From positions 1 to 64,000 of the forward strand of contig NZ_FZQY01000013.1 in NCBI RefSeq assembly GCF_900199585.1: a DNA stretch of 64,000 nucleotides, given 5' to 3'. The translations under genes and the position numbers were made by a program. Shown here one piece after another: positions 59,100 through 64,000 of the stretch. Under the pieces are notes generated by a model, which was not told where the DNA came from, did not search any database, and saw only the letters and a program-made list of their open reading frames with translations. This DNA is from Helicobacter sp. 'house sparrow 1'. Its GTDB lineage: Bacteria; Campylobacterota; Campylobacteria; Campylobacterales; Helicobacteraceae. The stretch's first letter is position 1; each line of letters opens with the position of its first letter.

Positions 59100-60151
59100 T
59101 GTATCAATATATTATAAAACGTCTTTTATTATTAATACCCACACTTTTTGGGATTCTCACCATTAATTTTTTTATCATTCAACTAGCTCCAGGTGGGCCC
59201 ATAGAGCAGATAGTTCATAAGATTCAAAATATTCAAGCCAAAACAGAAACAAGTATAACAAGCTCAAAAATTGGGGCTTATGGTAATGATAATTTAGACC
59301 CTGAAGCACTTGAGTCTTTAAAAAAACTCTATGGCTTTGATAAATCAATTTTTGAGCGCTATAAAGATATGATTGTGCAGTTTTTAAAATTTGATTTTGG
59401 AGAGAGCTATTTTCGTAAGATTAGCGTATTGGATTTGATAAAAGAAAAAATGCCTGTTTCAATTTCTTTAGGTATTTTTAGCACGCTTTTAATTTATCTG
59501 ATAGGGATTCCATTGGGAATTTTAAAAGCTTATAGGGATGGAAGCAGGTTTGATGTTATAACTAGCGTTATTATAATTATGGCAAATGCAATTCCTGCTT
59601 TTTTATTTGGAATTTTACTGATTGTGTTATTTGCTGGAGGATACTTTGATATCTTTCCACTTAGGGGGCTGGTAAGCGATGATTTTTATTCTTTAGACTT
59701 ATGGGGTAAAATTAAAGATTATTTGTGGCATATAACTCTACCTGTAATTTGTCTTAGTATAGGTGGTTTTGCTACTTTGACACTATTAGTGAAGAACTCT
59801 TTTTTAGATGAAATGCAAAAATATTATGTAGTTTATGCTCGGATTAGAGGAATTAATGAACAAAAAATCTTGTATTTTCATATTTTTAGAAACGCGATGC
59901 TTTTGGTAATTTCTTCTTTTCCTACCATATTTTTGGGAATGTTTTTTTCTGGCTCTTTGCTAATTGAAATCGTTTTTAGTCTTGATGGTTTGGGGCTTTT
60001 GGGATATGATAGTCTTTTGTATCGTGATTATCCTGTTGTATTTGGGACTTTGTATATTTTTACTTTATTTGGGTTAATTGCTAGTTTATTGAGTGATTTG
60101 TTATATGTTGTAATTGATCCTCGTATAAATTTTGATAAGAAAGGGCATTAA
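59099..60151 (+). CDS. yejB: YejB-like ABC transporter permease
   Basis: This 350-aa permease has about six membrane segments and aligns closely with E. coli YejB across its length, for example [38 protein letters not shown] and DPRINF near the C-terminus. The start is the ATG at 59099 inside the yejA stop; an ATG six codons upstream is less likely. The second permease (YejE) and the ATPase (YejF) do not follow; the next gene is hom. Confidence 0.92.
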   Translation: MYQYIIKRLLLLIPTLFGILTINFFIIQLAPGGPIEQIVHKIQNIQAKTETSITSSKIGAYGNDNLDPEALESLKKLYGFDKSIFERYKDMIVQFLKFDFGESYFRKISVLDLIKEKMPVSISLGIFSTLLIYLIGIPLGILKAYRDGSRFDVITSVIIIMANAIPAFLFGILLIVLFAGGYFDIFPLRGLVSDDFYSLDLWGKIKDYLWHITLPVICLSIGGFATLTLLVKNSFLDEMQKYYVVYARIRGINEQKILYFHIFRNAMLLVISSFPTIFLGMFFSGSLLIEIVFSLDGLGLLGYDSLLYRDYPVVFGTLYIFTLFGLIASLLSDLLYVVIDPRINFDKKGH

Positions 60152-61416
60152 TGAGAGAAATTAAAATAGGAATAATCGGAGTGGGGGTAGTTGGGAGTAG
60201 TGTTGTAAAAATTTTGAAAGAAAATCAGGATATTATCAGTGCTAGAACAGGTGCAAAACTTGTTGTTACAAAAGGAGTAGTAAAAAATCTAGACAAAAAA
60301 AGAGATGTAGATATTGCTTTGAGTGATGATGTAAATTTTGTGATTGAGGATGAAAGTATTGAAATTGTAGTAGAACTTATGGGAGGTGTTGAAGAGGCTT
60401 TTGAAATTGCAAAGAGGGTATTATCCAAACAAAAAAGTCTCGTAACTGCAAATAAGGCAATGTTGGCCTATCATCGCTATGATTTACAAAGAATTGAAAA
60501 AGATTATCCTATTGGGTTTGAAGCAAGTGTATGTGGTGGAATACCAATTATAAAAGCCCTTAGAGATGGACTAGGAGCCAACCATATTTTGTCTTTAAAA
60601 GGGATTTTAAATGGCACAAGTAATTATATTTTGACACAAATGATACAAAATAAAATTGATTTTAACCAAGCATTGCAACAAGCTCAGAATCTAGGGTATG
60701 CTGAAGCTGATCCAACATTAGATATCAATGGTTATGATGCAGGACATAAACTTTTGATATTAGCATCTCTAGCTTATGGAATTGATGCAAAACCAGAAGA
60801 TATTTTGATTGAGGGAATTGAAAAGATTAATTCCAATGATATTGCTTTTGCAGATGAATTTGGGTTTGTGATTAAACTTTTGGGTATTGCAAAGAAAATT
60901 CAAAATGAGATAGAACTTAGGGTTCATCCTGTTTTGATTGATAAAAACAAGATGATTGCAAAAGTAGATGGTGTGATGAATGGAATTAGTGTAACTGGAG
61001 ATAGAGTGGGTGAAACACTATATTATGGCGCCGGTGCCGGTGGAGATGCGACAGCAAGTGCAGTAATTAGTGATTTGATTGAGATTGCAAGAGGTAAGAA
61101 CTCTACAATGCTTGGTTTTGAAAAAAATAATTCCTCATTAACCCTAAGAGATAAGAAAAAGATCCAAAGTAGGTATTATATCCGTTTGAGTGCTTATGAT
61201 AAGGTAGGGGTTCTAGCAAAGATTTCAAGTATTTTAAGCAAGAATGATATTTCCATTCAAGCTTTTTTACAAAAACAAGCACAAGATGAAGTAGCAAAGT
61301 TGCTTTTTACTACTCATAAATGCCAAGAATCTAATATTTATAATGCTTTAGAAGAGATAGATCAGCAAGATTTCATAGAGAGCGAATCTTTTTTTATTCG
61401 TATTGAAGATGAGTAG
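60151..61416 (+). CDS. hom: Homoserine dehydrogenase
   Basis: This enzyme reduces aspartate semialdehyde to homoserine for threonine and methionine synthesis. The 421-aa product has the NAD(P) motif [12 protein letters not shown], the catalytic region ([28 protein letters not shown]) and a C-terminal ACT domain (about 345-420: [16 protein letters not shown]) for feedback control by threonine. It starts on the last base of yejB and overlaps yraN by eight bases. Confidence 0.96.
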   Translation: MREIKIGIIGVGVVGSSVVKILKENQDIISARTGAKLVVTKGVVKNLDKKRDVDIALSDDVNFVIEDESIEIVVELMGGVEEAFEIAKRVLSKQKSLVTANKAMLAYHRYDLQRIEKDYPIGFEASVCGGIPIIKALRDGLGANHILSLKGILNGTSNYILTQMIQNKIDFNQALQQAQNLGYAEADPTLDINGYDAGHKLLILASLAYGIDAKPEDILIEGIEKINSNDIAFADEFGFVIKLLGIAKKIQNEIELRVHPVLIDKNKMIAKVDGVMNGISVTGDRVGETLYYGAGAGGDATASAVISDLIEIARGKNSTMLGFEKNNSSLTLRDKKKIQSRYYIRLSAYDKVGVLAKISSILSKNDISIQAFLQKQAQDEVAKLLFTTHKCQESNIYNALEEIDQQDFIESESFFIRIEDE

Positions 61417-61735
61417 AGAAAAAGGCAATATTGCTGAAAAAATGGCAAGAGAGTATCTCATATCCTGTGGGTTTGAGATTGTTACACAAAATTTTTATTC
61501 CAAGTTTGGTGAAATAGACATTGTTGCACTAAAGGATGAGGTATTGCATTTTGTTGAGGTAAAAAGTGGGGAGAATTTTAATCCAATTTATGCAATCACA
61601 CCAAAAAAACTCCAAAAAATACAAAAAACAATCCAATACTTTTTGATGCAAAATAAAATTGATAGACAATATTGTATAGATGCGATCTGTATCCAAAAGG
61701 ATAAAATAAACTTCTTGGAAAATATTATCTTTTGA
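61409..61735 (+). CDS. yraN: YraN/UPF0102 nuclease-like protein
   Basis: This 108-aa protein of the UPF0102 family has a restriction-endonuclease-like fold, with [24 protein letters not shown] and HFVEVKSG giving the PD-(D/E)XK-type core. The role is not settled. I prefer the ATG at 61409 to a TTG two codons upstream. It lies between hom and trxA as in H. pylori HP0822-HP0824. Confidence 0.85.
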   Translation: MSREKGNIAEKMAREYLISCGFEIVTQNFYSKFGEIDIVALKDEVLHFVEVKSGENFNPIYAITPKKLQKIQKTIQYFLMQNKIDRQYCIDAICIQKDKINFLENIIF

Positions 61736-61748
61736 TTTGTAAATTAAG

Positions 61749-61754
61749 TATAAT
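61749..61754 (+). promoter_or_regulatory. TATAAT -10 of trxA
   Basis: A consensus -10 hexamer begins 13 bases after the yraN stop, giving an expected start near 61761 and a leader of about 28 bases with AGGAG before the trxA ATG at 61789. Confidence 0.55.
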
Positions 61755-61788
61755 CTTCTACGAAAATATTTTTTTAGGAGAATTATAT

Positions 61789-62106
61789 ATGGGAAAATAT
61801 GTCGATTTAAATGCAGAAAATTTTGATTCTATAACAAGTAAAGGTTTAGCGGTTGTAGATTTTTGGGCACCTTGGTGTGGTCCTTGTAGAATGCTTGCTC
61901 CCGTAATTGATGAACTTGCAAATGAGTATGATGGAAAGGTGGCAATTTGTAAAGTAAATACAGATGAGCAAGATGAACTTTCTGCAAAATATGGAATTAG
62001 AAGTATTCCTACTATTTTATTTATGAAAGATGGTCAAATTGTAGATCAGGTTATAGGCGCAACTTCAAAACAATCCCTCAAAGATAAAATTGACTCATTG
62101 ATGTAA
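61789..62106 (+). CDS. trxA: Thioredoxin
   Basis: This 105-aa cytoplasmic disulfide reductase has the active site WCGPC (C30, C33) and the conserved cis-proline segment RSIPTILFM. The start is the ATG at 61789, with AGGAG upstream; a longer frame from 61732 would run through the promoter. Its reductase gene follows after a hairpin. Confidence 0.97.
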   Translation: MGKYVDLNAENFDSITSKGLAVVDFWAPWCGPCRMLAPVIDELANEYDGKVAICKVNTDEQDELSAKYGIRSIPTILFMKDGQIVDQVIGATSKQSLKDKIDSLM

Positions 62107-62110
62107 TTTT

Positions 62111-62134
62111 TAGGAATCTTAAAAAAGATTCCTA
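62111..62134 (+). terminator. Perfect 10-bp hairpin after trxA
   Basis: Arms 62111-62120 and 62125-62134 are perfectly complementary around an AAAA loop, five bases after the trxA stop. A short T run (62144-62148) follows some nine bases later. It probably ends or stabilises the trxA transcript. A TACTAT at 62154-62159 may then start trxB. Confidence 0.6.
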
Positions 62135-62193
62135 ATGGTTGAATTTTTAATAATACTATAGCAACAATTCTAAAATAAATTAAGGACGTTAAA

Positions 62194-63132
62194 ATGATAG
62201 ATTTGGCAATTATTGGTGGTGGTCCTGCTGGTCTTTCTGCTGGATTATATGCCACAAGAGGCGGTATTAAGAATGTTGTTTTATTTGAAAAAGGTATGCC
62301 TGGAGGTCAGATTACAGGTAGTAGTGAGATAGAAAACTATCCTGGTGTAAAAGAGGTGCAAAGTGGTTTAGATTTTATGCAGCCTTGGCAAGAACAATGC
62401 TTTCGCTTTGGTTTAAAGCAGGAGATAGCAGAAGTTCAAAGGATAAGCAAAAAAGGCCAAAATTTTGAGATTTACCAAAATGATGGGAAAATGGTTGAGG
62501 CAAAGTCTGTTATTGTTACAACAGGAGGAAGACCAAAGAGAACAGGCATTAAGGGTGAAAGTGAATTTTGGGGAAAAGGTGTAAGTACTTGTGCAACTTG
62601 TGATGGCTTTTTTTACAAAAATAAAGAGGTTGCGGTGCTTGGAGGAGGAGATACGGCTATTGAAGAGGCAATTTATCTTACAAAAATGTGTAAGAAAGTG
62701 TATCTGATCCACAGAAGAGATTCCTTTAGAGCTGCACCTATAACTTTGGAGCACGCTAAAAAAAATGAAAAGATTGAGTTTTTAACTCCTTGCACAGTAG
62801 AAGAAATCAAAGGTGATAATATGGGGGTTACAGGTGTTTTGGTTAAAAACATCCAAACAAATGAATTAAGAGAATTGCAAGTTCCTGGTATTTTTATCTT
62901 TGTAGGTTATGAGGTTAATAACCAAATCTTAAAGCAAGAAGATGGCAGTATGCTTTGTGATGTGGATAAATATGGTAGTGTCATTGTAAATTTATCGATG
63001 CATACTAGTGTAGAGGGTCTATTTGCTGCTGGAGATCTTAGAATAGAGGCTTCAAAGCAGGTAGTTTGTGCTGCTGCAGATGGTGCTACAGCTGCTCTTC
63101 AAGCAATTGCATATTTAGATTCAATAAAGTAG
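62194..63132 (+). CDS. trxB: Thioredoxin reductase
   Basis: This flavoprotein reduces thioredoxin with NADPH. The 312-aa product has the FAD motif [10 protein letters not shown], the redox-active CATC (C133, C136), the NADPH motif [10 protein letters not shown] and the C-terminal [14 protein letters not shown] precedes the ATG. It forms a pair with trxA, separated by a hairpin and a likely second promoter. Confidence 0.96.
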   Translation: MIDLAIIGGGPAGLSAGLYATRGGIKNVVLFEKGMPGGQITGSSEIENYPGVKEVQSGLDFMQPWQEQCFRFGLKQEIAEVQRISKKGQNFEIYQNDGKMVEAKSVIVTTGGRPKRTGIKGESEFWGKGVSTCATCDGFFYKNKEVAVLGGGDTAIEEAIYLTKMCKKVYLIHRRDSFRAAPITLEHAKKNEKIEFLTPCTVEEIKGDNMGVTGVLVKNIQTNELRELQVPGIFIFVGYEVNNQILKQEDGSMLCDVDKYGSVIVNLSMHTSVEGLFAAGDLRIEASKQVVCAAADGATAALQAIAYLDSIK

Positions 63133-63138
63133 AAAAAA

Positions 63139-63906
63139 GTGATAAAAGTAGGAATTTTTGGTGCAACCGGCAGGGTAGGTAGATTACTCATAGATCTAGT
63201 GAAACAAAGTGATAAATGTGAGTTGGGAGCAATTTTTGTTCGAGGTTCCTTGGAACTTGATTTACCTAAAAATTGTCTTGTGACAAATGATTTAGAGCGA
63301 TTTATTCAAGCTAGCGATGTAATCATTGATTTTTCACTACCACAGGCTACAAGGTCTTTACTAGAGGCTCTAGAAAAATTTCCAAAACCTCTAGTAAGTG
63401 GGACAACAGGGCTTGATGAAGAAACTTTTTCAAAAATTAATAAACTATCTATCAAGACACCTATCTTATATGCGACAAATATGTCAAGGGGTGTTGCAAT
63501 TTTAAACAAAGCAATAGCAATGGTAGCAAGGAGTTTTCTTGATTCTGATATTGAGATTTGTGAGATACATCATAGAAACAAGAAAGATGCACCTAGTGGA
63601 ACCGCTTTGACACTGGCACAAACTTGTGCTGATGCAAGAGGTTTAAATTTACAAGAAGCTTTGATTGGTGATAGGAGTAAGACAATAGGTGCAAGAGGTC
63701 AAGATGAAATAGCTGTAGTGAGTCTAAGAGGCGGAGATGTTGCAGGTAGGCATACTGTAGGGTTTTATGCTGATGGAGAGTATTTGGAATTCTTGCATAA
63801 TGCAACTTCAAGATTAACTTTTGCTAAGGGAGCCTTAGATGCTGCCTTGTGGCTAAGAGATAAGCAAAGTGGCCTATACACAATACAGGATTTGTTTGAT
63901 TTTTAA
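63139..63906 (+). CDS. dapB: 4-hydroxy-tetrahydrodipicolinate reductase
   Basis: DapB acts in lysine and diaminopimelate synthesis. In 255 aa it has the dinucleotide motif GIFGATGRVGRL, the SGTTG segment, and the catalytic and substrate-binding EIHHRNKKDAPSGTA. The start is a GTG at 63139 with a weak ribosome site, six bases after trxB. The stop overlaps ybeY by one base. Confidence 0.96.
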   Translation: MIKVGIFGATGRVGRLLIDLVKQSDKCELGAIFVRGSLELDLPKNCLVTNDLERFIQASDVIIDFSLPQATRSLLEALEKFPKPLVSGTTGLDEETFSKINKLSIKTPILYATNMSRGVAILNKAIAMVARSFLDSDIEICEIHHRNKKDAPSGTALTLAQTCADARGLNLQEALIGDRSKTIGARGQDEIAVVSLRGGDVAGRHTVGFYADGEYLEFLHNATSRLTFAKGALDAALWLRDKQSGLYTIQDLFDF

Positions 63907-64000
63907 TGTTAGAAGTAGAGAATCAAACAAAGGTTGATATAGACATTTCATTTTTATGTCTTATTGCAGAGACTATGTCAGATAGGGATATTGATCTTAT
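63906..64000 (+). CDS. ybeY: YbeY endoribonuclease, N-terminal part
   Basis: The frame opens with an ATG that shares its A with the dapB stop (TAATG) and runs off the right edge after 31 codons. The opening MLEVENQT resembles the start of Helicobacter YbeY, a 16S rRNA-processing metal-dependent ribonuclease. The metal-binding HGxLHLxGYDH region would lie beyond the window, so the call rests on the first residues only. Confidence 0.6.
   Translation, partial: MLEVENQTKVDIDISFLCLIAETMSDRDIDL

Overview
The window reads as a stretch of chromosome from an AT-rich (roughly one-third G+C by eye) epsilonproteobacterium, almost certainly a Helicobacter. The evidence is gene order: tig-clpP-def-comM-cadA, a parvulin-fba-efp block, nhaA-yajC-secD-secF-leuS-lptE-folC-csd2-csd1-ccmA-mfd, hydABCDE, panD-ybaB, ispA-surE and hom-yraN-trxA-trxB are Helicobacter arrangements (compared from memory; no search was run). 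Genes that H. pylori lacks, such as mnmH, argC, argF and GGDEF proteins, point to a non-pylori, possibly enterohepatic species. I see no rRNA, tRNA, insertion sequence, prophage or CRISPR array.

Layout. Positions 1-392 are a largely non-coding start with a perfect hairpin and a 26-bp long-range inverted repeat. Positions 393-10141 form one tightly packed minus-strand run of nine genes: a DUF4149 membrane protein, argC, an LpxH-like hydrolase, cheA(Y), cheW, a two-protein Kdo hydrolase, an LtaS-like sulfatase-fold transferase and mnmH (tRNA selenouridine synthase). yaaA (+) and fliI (-) follow. From 12.5 to 44.7 kb nearly everything is on the plus strand: protein quality control and maturation (tig, clpP, def), competence (comM), metal export, an exported catalase-like protein, envelope (uppP), heme (hemD, hemN), glycolysis (fba), translation (efp, leuS), two tandem Na+/H+ antiporters, the Sec accessory complex, LPS transport (lptE), a complete diguanylate cyclase, the cell-shape cassette csd2-csd1-ccmA, mfd and argF. 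A 515-bp AT-rich gap follows a truncated GlpC-like iron-sulfur gene. pseB and a FadL-like porin lie on the minus strand, then the uptake [NiFe]-hydrogenase operon hydABCDE runs into panD, ybaB, a PDZ protein, ispA, surE, yejA-yejB, hom, yraN, trxA, trxB, dapB and the first codons of ybeY at the right edge.

How it fits together. The cell is motile and chemotactic (CheAY, CheW, FliI; PseB for flagellin glycosylation), helical or curved (Csd/CcmA), oxidises H2 with a membrane-bound hydrogenase, trims Kdo from its lipopolysaccharide, probably uses selenium in tRNA, and probably uses c-di-GMP. Most genes are housekeeping. The parts most worth a second look are the structured locus at 96-370, the LtaS-like gene coupled to the Kdo hydrolase pair, a GGDEF-dead protein embedded between clpP and def, an unexplained leader or small RNA at 10213-10397, and the decayed end of the hemN operon.
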